This document shows positions 35,268 to 44,543 of a DNA stretch of 64,000 nucleotides, in pieces (within the stretch, counting starts at the first letter, position 1; every line of letters begins with the position of its first letter). Origin of the DNA: Hymenobacter nivis (GTDB lineage: Bacteria > Bacteroidota > Bacteroidia > Cytophagales > Hymenobacteraceae); contig NZ_RCYZ01000007.1 in the NCBI RefSeq assembly GCF_006439025.1, positions 296,007 through 360,006 on the forward strand, given 5' to 3'. The notes beneath the pieces were generated by a model. The model saw only the letters and a list, made by a program, of their open reading frames with translations, did not search any database and had not been told where the DNA came from. Position numbers and translations under genes: made by a program.

Positions 35268-38200
35268 ATGATTTCCTACTCCGAAGACCAGGCACGGGCC
35301 TTCGTGACCAATGCGGGCACTTGGCAGCGCGGGCAACCGCTGGCCCAGCCGGCTAAGTGGGCCAACGTGGGCCGCACCGATGCCACGGCGTGGGGCGAGT
35401 GCGCCGGCAGCGGCGCCAAGCCGTACCTGACGGGCATCGACCTGCGCGAACCCGCTTTTAAGTGTTCCTGCCCGAGCCGGGTGTTTCCGTGCAAGCACGG
35501 GGCGGGCCTGCTGCTGTTGCTAGCCCGTCAGCCCGCGCTTTTTACTGGTTCGACGGAGCCCGCTTGGTTGGCGGAATGGCTGGCGAAACGCCAGCAGATG
35601 CAGGAAAAGAAGGTGGACAAAGCTGGCCCGGGGCCCCGGGCGCTGGCGGGCGAACCGGCCGGGGCGGTCGTGGCGGCCGACGCAGCGGAGCCGGCGCAGC
35701 CAGCCGCGGCGGAACCGGGGGAAGAGGTAACGCCCGCCCGGCTGGCCCGCATGGCGCAGGGCGCCGACGAGTTGGAAACCTGGCTGCTGGACTTGGTGCG
35801 CAACGGGCTGGCCACGCTCGACCAACAACCTGCTACGTTTTGGGAAAGACAGGCGGCCCGCTTGGTGGACAACCAGCTGCCCGGCCTGGCGGCCACGGTG
35901 CGGGAGCTGGCCACGTGGCGCCACGCCCACGCCGACTGGCCCGCCCGCCTGCTGGCCCGCCTGGGCGAGGTGTACTGGCTGGTGCGCGCCTTCCAGAACC
36001 GGGCGCAGCTGCTCGCTGCCACCCAGCAGGAGGTGCTGCAACAAGTGGGCGTAAGCCTAAAGAAGGAAGCTCTGCCCGCACTAGCCCCGCCAGTGGCCGA
36101 CGAGTGGCGAGTGCTGGGGCAGTTTACTTGGGAGGAAGACCGCCTCACGGCCCGCCGCAGCTGGCTACGGGGCCGGGCCACGGGGCGCCACGCGCTGGTG
36201 CTGGAATTTGCGTTTGGCCGCCAGTCTTTCGCCACGCCTTTGGCGCCGCACGGCTGCTACGCGGGGGGCCTGTTGTTTTACCCCGGCCCGCTGCCGCTGC
36301 GCGCCACGCCGGCGGCGCTGGCCTTTGCGGGGACGGCTTCGCTGGCAGCCGCGCCCCCGGCCCAGCGGCCCAGCCAACTGCTGGACGAATACGCCACGGC
36401 CCTGGCCAGCCAGCCATGGCTGCGGGAGTGGCCCGCCACCCTGGCCCCGGTGGTGCCGGTGCGGCAGCCCGACGGAACTTGGCTGCTCCAGCACCCAGCC
36501 GAATCTGGGGGCCTGCCCCTGCGCTTTGCCAGCGCCGAGGCCCCTTGGGAATTGCTGGCCCAGAGCGGCGGCCATCCCATGACGCTGTTCGGCGAATGGG
36601 ACGGCCGGGCGTTCCGCCCGTTGAACAGCTGGCCCTGCCAACCTGAGCCCGAAGCGGAGGCTGCTCAACGACCAGAACTAGCCGTTGGGGGCCCTGGGGG
36701 CGCAGCACCTGCCGCACCGGTATCGGTTTCCGACGTGGCGGCGGGCGCGGTGGGGGAAGCAGCGGCAGCTGCCGATTACCCGGCATTTTCTCAGCTGCTG
36801 CGCATCGGCCTGCTGGGCACCCGCCAGAGCGGCGAAGTACTACCGGCCCTGCCGGGCATCACTACTCCCGCCGACGGGCCTGAACAACGGCTCTTATTGG
36901 GGGCGGGGGCCCTGGCCCTGATGCAGAAGGCTGGCTTCCGGCCGCCGGCTGCGGCCGGGGCGCCGCCCGCGCCCGCGCCGGCCGAGGCTTGGCAACCGCT
37001 GGGGCCCCTGGGCACTGAATGCTTCCGCGCGCTGCTGGCGGGCAGCCGCTTTGTGGCATTTCGCACCGGCTACTGGACGCAGATGGAAGAGCATAAGCGC
37101 CTGGTGCCCCCGGGCTTGCTGGTGGCGGCGCTGAACAACGCCGATTTCCGGCTGCACCTGCCCGGCACGATGTCGGCGCTACTGGGGGAACGGGGGCAGT
37201 GGCTGGCGCAGCAAAACCCCGACTGGCACGCCGTGCTGATGCCCCGGCACACCTCCCGGGACCCGGCGACGTGGGAAACGGGCAACCTGCACCAGCGCCG
37301 GTTCTTCATTGAACTTCTGCACAAGGACGACCCGGAGCAGGCGCGGCAATTGCTGGCCGCAGCGCTGCCAGCCGAGCCCGCCGCAACCCAGGCCGCGCTG
37401 CTGGGCGAGCTGGAGCATACGGTAACGGCGGCCGACGCCCCGCTGCTGCTTAGTTACTTGACTTCCAAAAGCAAGGAGGTGCGCCAAACCGTGGTGCCGC
37501 TGCTGGTGCGCCTGCCCGGCGCGGAACTGGTGGAGCGGCTCTGGCAGCGGGCCTTGCCTTTGCTGACGATGAAACGCCCGCTGCTGGGCCGCAACAAGCT
37601 GCTGGTGGAATTGCCTGAGGCCTGGGATAAAGCGTGGCAAGCCGACGGCATCGAGCAGAAGACCACCAGTTTCGAGGGCGGGGAACGGGCCGGGTGGCTG
37701 GGCCAGCTGCTGGCGCTGCTGCCGCCCAGCCGCTGGGCCGCGCACTTGCAGGTAACGGCTGAGGAACTGCTGGTCCTGGCCGAAGCCACCGACTGGGGCC
37801 CCCTGCTGCTCCGCGCCTGGGCACGGGCCGCGTACCTGCACCAGGATAAGGCGTTCGTGGCGCCGTTGCTGCTGCGCCACTTCGTCCAGCCCGGCCTGTT
37901 GCACCACCAGCAAGCCGCGCACCTGGCCTGGCTGCTGAGCGACGCGGAGAAAATCGCGCTGCTGCGCACGCTACTGCCGCCGCGCACCAGCGACGTACCA
38001 GCGTTTTTGCCGGAATTCTTGAACTACATCTTCGCGCCGTGGCCCGCCGACCTTGTGCAGGCCGCGCTGCGCAGCATTGCCCACGGGCTGGCGCCGGCCG
38101 TGACCAACCCGTACGGCGAGCCCCACCAGCGGCTTTCGACGCTGCTCTACCGCCTGGCCAGCTACGTGCCCGACGACCAGCTGCCCGCGTGCACGGAGGT

Positions 38201-38327
38201 GCTGGGGCCCCTGGCCGCCACGTACCCGCCCGTTGTCCAGCTGGTCGAGCAGTTTTTCGAGTCGGTGCGCTTCCGCCAGCAGCTCGCCGCCAGCCTCACC
38301 GAACCTCCCACGCCTTCCCTCTTCTAA
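35268..38327 (+). CDS. SWIM zinc-finger protein fused to DUF5691
   Basis: The protein is 1019 aa from the ATG at 35268. The N-terminal SWIM finger is CSCPSRVFPCKH (Cys66, Cys68, Cys75, His77), preceded by a typical partner segment (WANVGRTDATAWGECAGSGAKPY). After a low-complexity linker comes a long helical region ending in HEAT-like repeats (LLSYLTSKSKEVRQTVVPLLVRLPGAELVERLWQRALPLL), matching the DUF5691 region. In other genomes the two parts are often neighbouring genes, so this is a fusion. SWIM domains bind DNA or protein. It opens the SWIM - MoxR - DUF5682 - VWA operon, nine bases before the MoxR start. E. coli YehQ is a plausible relative. Confidence 0.88.
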   Translation: MISYSEDQARAFVTNAGTWQRGQPLAQPAKWANVGRTDATAWGECAGSGAKPYLTGIDLREPAFKCSCPSRVFPCKHGAGLLLLLARQPALFTGSTEPAWLAEWLAKRQQMQEKKVDKAGPGPRALAGEPAGAVVAADAAEPAQPAAAEPGEEVTPARLARMAQGADELETWLLDLVRNGLATLDQQPATFWERQAARLVDNQLPGLAATVRELATWRHAHADWPARLLARLGEVYWLVRAFQNRAQLLAATQQEVLQQVGVSLKKEALPALAPPVADEWRVLGQFTWEEDRLTARRSWLRGRATGRHALVLEFAFGRQSFATPLAPHGCYAGGLLFYPGPLPLRATPAALAFAGTASLAAAPPAQRPSQLLDEYATALASQPWLREWPATLAPVVPVRQPDGTWLLQHPAESGGLPLRFASAEAPWELLAQSGGHPMTLFGEWDGRAFRPLNSWPCQPEPEAEAAQRPELAVGGPGGAAPAAPVSVSDVAAGAVGEAAAAADYPAFSQLLRIGLLGTRQSGEVLPALPGITTPADGPEQRLLLGAGALALMQKAGFRPPAAAGAPPAPAPAEAWQPLGPLGTECFRALLAGSRFVAFRTGYWTQMEEHKRLVPPGLLVAALNNADFRLHLPGTMSALLGERGQWLAQQNPDWHAVLMPRHTSRDPATWETGNLHQRRFFIELLHKDDPEQARQLLAAALPAEPAATQAALLGELEHTVTAADAPLLLSYLTSKSKEVRQTVVPLLVRLPGAELVERLWQRALPLLTMKRPLLGRNKLLVELPEAWDKAWQADGIEQKTTSFEGGERAGWLGQLLALLPPSRWAAHLQVTAEELLVLAEATDWGPLLLRAWARAAYLHQDKAFVAPLLLRHFVQPGLLHHQQAAHLAWLLSDAEKIALLRTLLPPRTSDVPAFLPEFLNYIFAPWPADLVQAALRSIAHGLAPAVTNPYGEPHQRLSTLLYRLASYVPDDQLPACTEVLGPLAATYPPVVQLVEQFFESVRFRQQLAASLTEPPTPSLF

Positions 38328-38336
38328 CGCTTCCGC

Positions 38337-39434
38337 ATGGCTTCTCCCCTGCCCACCGCACTGCTGCGCCCCCACGCCGAAGACCTCTACGCCGAGGAGC
38401 TGGCCGCCCTGAAGGCCGCCGACGACCGTCCCAAGCCGCCCAACTGGCAGCTCTCGCCCTGGGCCGTGGTGACGTACCTGCTCGGCGGCACGCTCGACAA
38501 CGGCTTCGCCATCGAACCCAAGTACATCGGCCAGCGGCGGCTGATGGAAATTGCCGTGGCTACCCTGGCCACCGACCGCGCCCTGCTGCTGCTGGGCGTG
38601 CCCGGCACGGCCAAAAGCTGGGTGAGCGAGCACCTGACGGCGGCCATCAGCGGGCACACCAACCTGCTGGTACAGGGCACCGCCGGCACCGCCGAAGACA
38701 GCCTGCGCTACTCCTGGAACTACGCCCGCCTGCTGGCCGAGGGCCCCTCGCTGGGGGCCCTGGTGCCCAGCCCGCTCTACAAGGGCATGCAGGCCGGCCA
38801 GCTCGTGCGCATCGAGGAGCTCACGCGCATCCCCTCCGACGTGCAGGACACGCTGCTGACCATGCTCTCGGAAAAGGTGCTGCCCATCCCCGAACTGAGC
38901 ACCGAAATCCAGGCCACGCAGGGCTTCAACGTCATCGCCACGGCCAACGACCGCGACCGGGGCGTGAACGAGCTGAGCAGCGCCCTGCGCCGCCGCTTCA
39001 ACGCCGTGGTGCTGCCGCTGCCCGCCACGCTGGCCGAGGAAGTGCACATCGTGCAGACGCGGGTGGCCAAGCAAGGCAAGGCCCTGCAACTGCCCGTGGA
39101 GGCCCCCGCGCTGGAGCAAATCAGCCGCCTGGTGACGGTGTTCCGCGAGCTGCGGGCGGGCGTGACGGACAACGGCAAAACCAAGCTCAAGTCACCCACC
39201 GGCACGCTGAGCACCGGCGAGGCCATTTCGGTGATGAACGCAGGCCTGGCCCTGGCCGCCTACTTCGGCGACGGCACCCTGCGCGCCCACGACCTGGCCG
39301 CCGGCCTCATGGGCGCCGTCATCAAAGACCCCGCCCCCGACCGCGTGGTGTGGCTCGAATACCTGGAAACCGTGGTCAAGGAGCGCGACGGCTGGAAGGA
39401 TTTGTATAGGGCTTGTCGGGAAGTGGTGGAGTAG
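38337..39434 (+). CDS. MoxR-family AAA+ ATPase
   Basis: The protein is 365 aa. Walker A is GVPGTAKS (87-94). The Walker B region reads LVRIEELTRIP with a Glu pair (160-161) in place of the usual Asp-Glu. Sensor 1 is in NVIATANDRDRGVNELSSALRRRFNAVVLP, with arginine-finger candidates. It is the YehL-like branch. MoxR ATPases work with VWA proteins to remodel or activate targets, often inserting metal or assembling complexes. The VWA partner is 3.9 kb downstream in the same operon. Confidence 0.93.
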   Translation: MASPLPTALLRPHAEDLYAEELAALKAADDRPKPPNWQLSPWAVVTYLLGGTLDNGFAIEPKYIGQRRLMEIAVATLATDRALLLLGVPGTAKSWVSEHLTAAISGHTNLLVQGTAGTAEDSLRYSWNYARLLAEGPSLGALVPSPLYKGMQAGQLVRIEELTRIPSDVQDTLLTMLSEKVLPIPELSTEIQATQGFNVIATANDRDRGVNELSSALRRRFNAVVLPLPATLAEEVHIVQTRVAKQGKALQLPVEAPALEQISRLVTVFRELRAGVTDNGKTKLKSPTGTLSTGEAISVMNAGLALAAYFGDGTLRAHDLAAGLMGAVIKDPAPDRVVWLEYLETVVKERDGWKDLYRACREVVE

Positions 39435-39488
39435 TAGTTAATAGTATTGCAATTAAACCAAAATCACAACCAATAAACCCATAGTAAG

Positions 39489-40424
39489 ATGCGAGAAACA
39501 GAAATCATCATGGGATTCATAGATTTCCTTACAACAAAAGGTTATCCCAGATTATCGCTGATGCTTGAAGCTCCGCTTACATCGCAACAGGGTGAAAAAA
39601 GGAGCGTGCGTGGTATTGTGGATTTAATAATTTTAGACGTTGACTTCAATAACTATCTTGCAATTGTAGAGTTTAAATATAAAAACAATAAAACAATATT
39701 ATCGGGAGCAGAGGAACAAGTAAAGTCATATTTAAACCTAATTGATATTGAAGGGCTACCAGCCTATCTTGTTACAGTTGATGAAAATAAAGATTTAGAA
39801 ATCTACATTCTTATAGATGAAGGATGGAAAAAAATAAAAGCTGCTGATTTTCCAGATTATACAACATTACAATCTAAATCACAAGCAGATATAAAAAATG
39901 TTTCAAATATATCAGAGAAAAAAATCTATAAGAACAGAAGAGAACTTACAATAAATATCGCACAAAGCGCATTAATTAGCTTAGGATTAGGGATATCTTT
40001 TATCGCCATCGTTTATAATTTCAACTTAAAATCCATATTTATAGAACCGGAAAATAAATATCAAGCCGAAATTAATTTATTAAAAAAGGAAATCAAAGAT
40101 TTACAATTTTTAGATACGAAGTCCCGCAGCATAGATTCGGTACTCACAAAGCCAAACCAGAAAATATCTGATATAGACAACAGATTAGTATCCATTGAAA
40201 AAATAATAACAAATTCACCCGATAAGTTATTAAAAATACAAGAAATTAATTTTCAATTCAAGGAATTAGCAAGTTCAATCGCAAAAGAGAAAGAGATAAG
40301 CGAAATTAAGTTGAACAGTTTAAAAGAAAGAATTGACCAAGTAATTATTTGGACATCAGGGCTAATCATAACAATAATTGGCTCTATTGCAGGTTTTGCA
40401 ATAAACGCCTTTAAGAAAAACTAG
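39489..40424 (+). CDS. AT-rich PD-(D/E)xK nuclease-like domain with two TM helices and coiled coil
   Basis: The protein is 311 aa. Residues 1-125 look like the N-terminal nuclease domain of type I restriction subunits (HSDR_N-like): GYP (18-20), Glu27, VRGIVDLIILD with Asp45, YLAIVEFKYK with Glu61 and Lys63, then AEEQVKSYL with Gln77. A TM helix lies at about 158-177, a long coiled coil at 188-285 and a second TM helix at 286-306. Its GC content is far below that of its neighbours and GGGGCC is absent, indicating transfer. It starts 54 bp after moxR and ends eight bases before the DUF5682 gene, so it is fully embedded in the operon. The function is unknown; a membrane-bound nuclease effector or sensor is a guess. 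Confidence 0.8.
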   Translation: MRETEIIMGFIDFLTTKGYPRLSLMLEAPLTSQQGEKRSVRGIVDLIILDVDFNNYLAIVEFKYKNNKTILSGAEEQVKSYLNLIDIEGLPAYLVTVDENKDLEIYILIDEGWKKIKAADFPDYTTLQSKSQADIKNVSNISEKKIYKNRRELTINIAQSALISLGLGISFIAIVYNFNLKSIFIEPENKYQAEINLLKKEIKDLQFLDTKSRSIDSVLTKPNQKISDIDNRLVSIEKIITNSPDKLLKIQEINFQFKELASSIAKEKEISEIKLNSLKERIDQVIIWTSGLIITIIGSIAGFAINAFKKN

Positions 40425-40432
40425 TCCTACCA

Positions 40433-42754
40433 ATGCCCACCGACCTGCGCCTGTTCGGCATTCGCCACCACGGCCCCGGCAGCGCGGCCAGCCTCGTAGC
40501 GGCGCTCGACGACTTCCAGCCCGACCTCGTGCTGCTGGAGTGCCCCGCCGATGCGGAAGCGGCCCTGGCCACCGCCACCCACCCGGAGCTAATGCCGCCC
40601 GTGGCGCTGCTCGTGTACAACCCCAAGCAGCAGGGCCAGGCCTCGTTTCTGCCGTTTGCCACGTTTTCGCCCGAGTGGCAGGCGGTGCACTGGTGCGCCC
40701 GCCACGGGGCCCACGTGCGCTGCATGGACTTGCCAATGACGCTGCGGTTTGGGATGCGGGACGCGGTGGCCGATGCGCCGGATGGTACGGCCGCGGGCGC
40801 CCCGGCCGCGACGGAGCCGGTGCCCACCGGGGAGGCAACGCCGGGCGACGCCGCGCCCGAACCCGCCGCGGAGGGCCCCACGGCAGCGGCGCCCGACGAC
40901 GCCCTGGAAGCCGACCCGGTGGCCTACATCGCCCGGCTGGCGGGCTACACCGATTCGGAGCAGTGGTGGGAAACCCACCTGGAGCACGCCCCCGGCAACG
41001 CCGATACCTTCGCCGTGGTGCTGGATTTGATGATGGCGCTACGCGAAGAGCTGGCCCGCCCCGAAAGCGAGGAAACCCTGCTACGCGAGGCCTTCATGCG
41101 CGAAACCCTGCGCGCCACCCTGGCCCAGGGCTACGCCCGCGTGGCGGTGGTGTGCGGGGCCTGGCACGCGCCGGTGCTGCGGCCCGAGCTGCTCAAGAAA
41201 GAGGACAAAGCCCGGCTGAAGGGCCTGAAAAAGGTGCCCACCGAAACCACCTGGATTCCGTGGACCTACGAGCGGCTGTCGCTGAGCTCGGGCTACGGGG
41301 CCGGGGTGCTCTCGCCGGCCTGGTACGAGCTGCTGTTTGCCCAGCCCCGGGCCGAAGTGCTGACGCACTGGATGGTGCAGGCCACGCGCCTGCTGCGCGG
41401 GCAGGACGTGGACGCCTCCTCGGCCCACGCCATCGAGGGCGTGCGGCTGGCCGGGGCCCTGGCCGCCGTGCGCGGGCTGGCGCTGCCGGGCATTGACGAG
41501 CTGCAGGAGGCGGCCGTGGCCATCCTGGGCGGGGGCTACGCCGAGCCGCTGGCCCTGGTGCACCGGGCCCTAGTCATCGGCGAGAAGCTGGGCGAAGTGC
41601 CCGCCGGCCTGCCCGCCACCCCCCTGCAGCAGGACCTGGCCCAGCAGCAGAAAAGCCTACGCCTCAAGCCCGAAGCCCTGCCCAAGCCGCTCGACCTGGA
41701 TTTGCGCCAGGCCGCGCAGCTCGACCGCAGCCACCTGCTGCACCGCCTGCGCCTGCTGGATATTAAGTGGGGCGAGCCGGAGGCCGTGAGCGGCCAGCGC
41801 GGCACCTTCCACGAGCTGTGGCGGCTGGCGTGGGCGCCTGAAATGGCCCTGGCCGTCATCGAAGCCGGCCGGTGGGGCAACACGGTGCTGGGCGCCGCGG
41901 CGGCCCGCGCCACCGCCCGCGCCGCCGAAGCCACCGGCCTGGAGGCCGTGAGCGCGCTGCTGGAAGAAGCCCTGCGCGCCGACCTGGGGCCCGCCATTCC
42001 GGCGCTGGTGGCGCGCCTCGAAACCATTGGGGCCGGTACCCGCGACGTGACGCACCTGCTGGCCGCGCTGCCCCCGCTGGTGCAGGTGCTGCGCTACGGC
42101 AACGTGCGCCGCACCGACACGGCCCAGGTGGCCCAGGTAGTGGACCAGCTGGTGCCGCGCCTCTGCATCGGCCTGCCCGCGGCCTGCGCCGGCCTCGACT
42201 ACGACGCGGCCCGCCCACTGCTCGCGCGCCTGGAGGCCACCCACCAGGCCCTGCGCCTACTCGAGCAGCCGGCGCACGAAGCGGCCTGGTACGGGGCCCT
42301 GGCGGCAGTGCAGCGCAACGCCGCCAGCAACGGCCTGCTGGCCGGGGCCGCCGCCCGCTTCCTCTTCGATGCCCAGCACGCCGATGCCGACGCCACGGCC
42401 ACCACGCTCGGCCTGGCCCTGGCCCCCGCCCAACCCACCGACTACGCCACGGCGTGGATCGAGGGCTTTTTGCGCGGCAGCGGTTTGCTGCTCATTCACC
42501 ATCACGAATTATTCGCCCTACTCGACGCCTGGCTGGGGGCCCTGCCGGAGGATACTTTTCGCGAAATCGTGCCGCTGCTGCGCCGGGCCTTCACCGACTT
42601 TTCGCTGCCCGAGCGGCGGCAGCTGCTGGAGCTGGCCGGGACGGACCCGAAAGCACTGGCGACGAGCGCGGCGGCCGTGGACTTCGACTGGGAACGCGGG
42701 GCGCGTGTGCTGCCGGGGCTGCGCGTGCTGCTGGGGGATTCTGTCGCGGTTTGA
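40433..42754 (+). CDS. DUF5682 family protein of the MoxR-VWA operon
   Basis: The protein is 773 aa. The N-terminus LRLFGIRHHGPGSAASLVAALDDFQPDLVLLECPADAE carries His12-His13 and Glu36, and RVAVVCGAWHAPVL occurs near residue 240. These spaced His/Glu patches resemble the TraB/EreA/TIKI hydrolase-like superfamily, an inference. Residues about 110-155 are a low-complexity Ala/Pro/Glu insert. The rest is helical. E. coli YehM appears to be a relative. The start lies eight bases after the nuclease-like gene and the stop 22 bases before the CbrC gene. Confidence 0.88.
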   Translation: MPTDLRLFGIRHHGPGSAASLVAALDDFQPDLVLLECPADAEAALATATHPELMPPVALLVYNPKQQGQASFLPFATFSPEWQAVHWCARHGAHVRCMDLPMTLRFGMRDAVADAPDGTAAGAPAATEPVPTGEATPGDAAPEPAAEGPTAAAPDDALEADPVAYIARLAGYTDSEQWWETHLEHAPGNADTFAVVLDLMMALREELARPESEETLLREAFMRETLRATLAQGYARVAVVCGAWHAPVLRPELLKKEDKARLKGLKKVPTETTWIPWTYERLSLSSGYGAGVLSPAWYELLFAQPRAEVLTHWMVQATRLLRGQDVDASSAHAIEGVRLAGALAAVRGLALPGIDELQEAAVAILGGGYAEPLALVHRALVIGEKLGEVPAGLPATPLQQDLAQQQKSLRLKPEALPKPLDLDLRQAAQLDRSHLLHRLRLLDIKWGEPEAVSGQRGTFHELWRLAWAPEMALAVIEAGRWGNTVLGAAAARATARAAEATGLEAVSALLEEALRADLGPAIPALVARLETIGAGTRDVTHLLAALPPLVQVLRYGNVRRTDTAQVAQVVDQLVPRLCIGLPAACAGLDYDAARPLLARLEATHQALRLLEQPAHEAAWYGALAAVQRNAASNGLLAGAAARFLFDAQHADADATATTLGLALAPAQPTDYATAWIEGFLRGSGLLLIHHHELFALLDAWLGALPEDTFREIVPLLRRAFTDFSLPERRQLLELAGTDPKALATSAAAVDFDWERGARVLPGLRVLLGDSVAV

Positions 42755-42776
42755 TTTTTCAGGAGACGTATCAACC

Positions 42777-43313
42777 ATGACCCCACCCGATTTCTTTTAT
42801 AGCCCCAATGCTTATTCACTGGGCATTATTGAGCAGCGAGCTATAACGTGCCAATGCTGTGACCAGGTACGGGACTTCTATTACACGGGCGGCCTATACT
42901 GCAAAGCTGAGGTAGACACTCTTTGCCCTTGGTGCATTGCCGACGGCAGCGCCGCCGAGAAGTACAGCGGGTCGTTCGTCTCTGATTTTGAAGGCTTAAA
43001 TCCTGGGCCAACTGGCTTAGGACCGCCGATGTCGCCGTCATCGATGGAGCAGGTGAGCAGCCACACGCCGGGCTACGCCTCCTGGCAAGGCGACGTTTGG
43101 CTCGGCCACTGCGGGGAGGCCTGTATTTTTCTGGGGTACGTGGGCAGCAAAGAGCTGGCGCCGGTATGGGCCGAAGTTCGGGACGACGCCGTGGCCAGCG
43201 GCTGGGGCGAAGACACAATTCAGCACCATATGCACAAGGACGGCGACATGACCGGCTATTTATTTCAATGCCAGCACTGTGGCAAACACCGCCTCCACGT
43301 CGACGCCAATTAA
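42777..43313 (+). CDS. CbrC family (UPF0167) zinc-binding protein
   Basis: The protein is 178 aa. The diagnostic sequence is TCQCCDQVRDFYYTGGLYCKAEVDTLCPWCIADGSAAEKY (cysteines 25, 28, 42, 50, 53). A further CQHCGKHRLHVD lies at the C-terminus. E. coli CbrC is induced by CreBC and alters colicin E2 tolerance. An AGGAG Shine-Dalgarno-like sequence (42761-42765) is 11 bases before the ATG; such sites are unusual in Bacteroidota. With no GGGGCC in the gene, this suggests a later insertion into the MoxR-VWA operon. The VWA gene follows after 12 bp. Confidence 0.92.
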   Translation: MTPPDFFYSPNAYSLGIIEQRAITCQCCDQVRDFYYTGGLYCKAEVDTLCPWCIADGSAAEKYSGSFVSDFEGLNPGPTGLGPPMSPSSMEQVSSHTPGYASWQGDVWLGHCGEACIFLGYVGSKELAPVWAEVRDDAVASGWGEDTIQHHMHKDGDMTGYLFQCQHCGKHRLHVDAN

Positions 43314-43325
43314 CGCGCTACTGCC

Positions 43326-44429
43326 ATGAATACCACCCGCTGGAAACTTGTGCTGGGCAGCGCCGCCGATGCGGCCAACGCCGTGCCCCTGCCGCCCGAC
43401 TACGGGCGCATGGACGACGTGCTAACGGCCCTCTACGACGGCGACAAGGCCGCGCGCAAGGCCGGGCTGGGCGGCTCGGCCCCGCGCGTGAGCCGCTGGC
43501 TGGGCGACATCCGCGAATACTTCCCCGCCGAGGTGGTGGCCGTGATGCAGCAGGACGCCATGACGCGCCTGGGCCTGAACCAGCTGCTGCTGGAGCCCGA
43601 AATCCTGCGCACGGTGCAGGCCGACGTGCACCTGGTGGGCACGCTGATGGCGCTGGGCCGGGTGATGCCGCAGAAAGCCAAGGCCACGGCCCGCGAGGTC
43701 ATCACCAAGGTGGTGCGCGCGCTGGAGCAGAAACTGACCAACCCCTTACGCCAGGCCGTGCAGGGGGCCCTAAGCCGGGCCGTGCGCAACCCGCGCCCCC
43801 GCTACCACGAAGTCGACTGGGGCGCCACCATCAAGGCCAACCTGCGCCACTACCAGGCGGCCCACAAAACCGTGATTCCGGAACGGCTGGTGGGCTACGG
43901 CCGGCGCGGGCAGGCGCTGAAGGAGATTGTGCTGTGCGTGGACCAGAGCGGCTCGATGGCCTCGTCGGTGGTGTACGCGGGCGTGTTCGGGGCGGTGCTG
44001 GCCTCGCTGAAGGCGGTGAAGACGCACATGGTGGTGTTCGACACGGCGGTGGTGAACTTAAGCGAAAACCTGCACGACCCGGTGGATTTGCTGTTTGGGG
44101 TGCAGCTGGGCGGCGGCACCGACATCAACCTGGCCCTCACCTACTGCCAGCAGCTCATCACCCGCCCCACCGACACCATCCTGGTGCTGGTCACCGACCT
44201 CTACGAGGGCGGCAACGCGCGGGAGCTGATCAAGCGCGCGGCGGCACTCAAGGCCGCCGGCGTCGCCTTCGTGGTGCTGCTGGCCTTGAGCGACGACGGG
44301 GCCCCCAGCTTCGACCGCCACCTAGCCGAGCAACTGGCGGCGCTGGGCATCCCGAGCTTCGCTTGCACGCCGGCCCGGTTTCCGGCGCTGATGGCGGCGG
44401 CCATTCAGGGCCAAAAGCTGGAGGCTTAG
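43326..44429 (+). CDS. VWA domain protein with MIDAS motif
   Basis: The protein is 367 aa. The C-terminal VWA domain has an intact metal-ion-dependent adhesion site: DQSGSM (Asp206, Ser208, Ser210), GGGTDINLAL (Thr265) and VTDLYEGG (Asp291). The N-terminal 200 residues are helical and family-specific (YehP/CoxE-like). It is the expected partner of the MoxR ATPase. It closes the operon. A damaged copy of its 3' end lies at 52122-52258. Confidence 0.92.
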   Translation: MNTTRWKLVLGSAADAANAVPLPPDYGRMDDVLTALYDGDKAARKAGLGGSAPRVSRWLGDIREYFPAEVVAVMQQDAMTRLGLNQLLLEPEILRTVQADVHLVGTLMALGRVMPQKAKATAREVITKVVRALEQKLTNPLRQAVQGALSRAVRNPRPRYHEVDWGATIKANLRHYQAAHKTVIPERLVGYGRRGQALKEIVLCVDQSGSMASSVVYAGVFGAVLASLKAVKTHMVVFDTAVVNLSENLHDPVDLLFGVQLGGGTDINLALTYCQQLITRPTDTILVLVTDLYEGGNARELIKRAAALKAAGVAFVVLLALSDDGAPSFDRHLAEQLAALGIPSFACTPARFPALMAAAIQGQKLEA

Positions 44430-44543
44430 CCACCATTAGCCCGCGCGCTGCGGTGGCTGGCAGCGCGCGTCTTTGGGGCGCGGCGCATACCGTTCTCATA
44501 CTCGCGCCATGCTTCCGCCATGCTCGCGCTATGGTCGCGGGGC

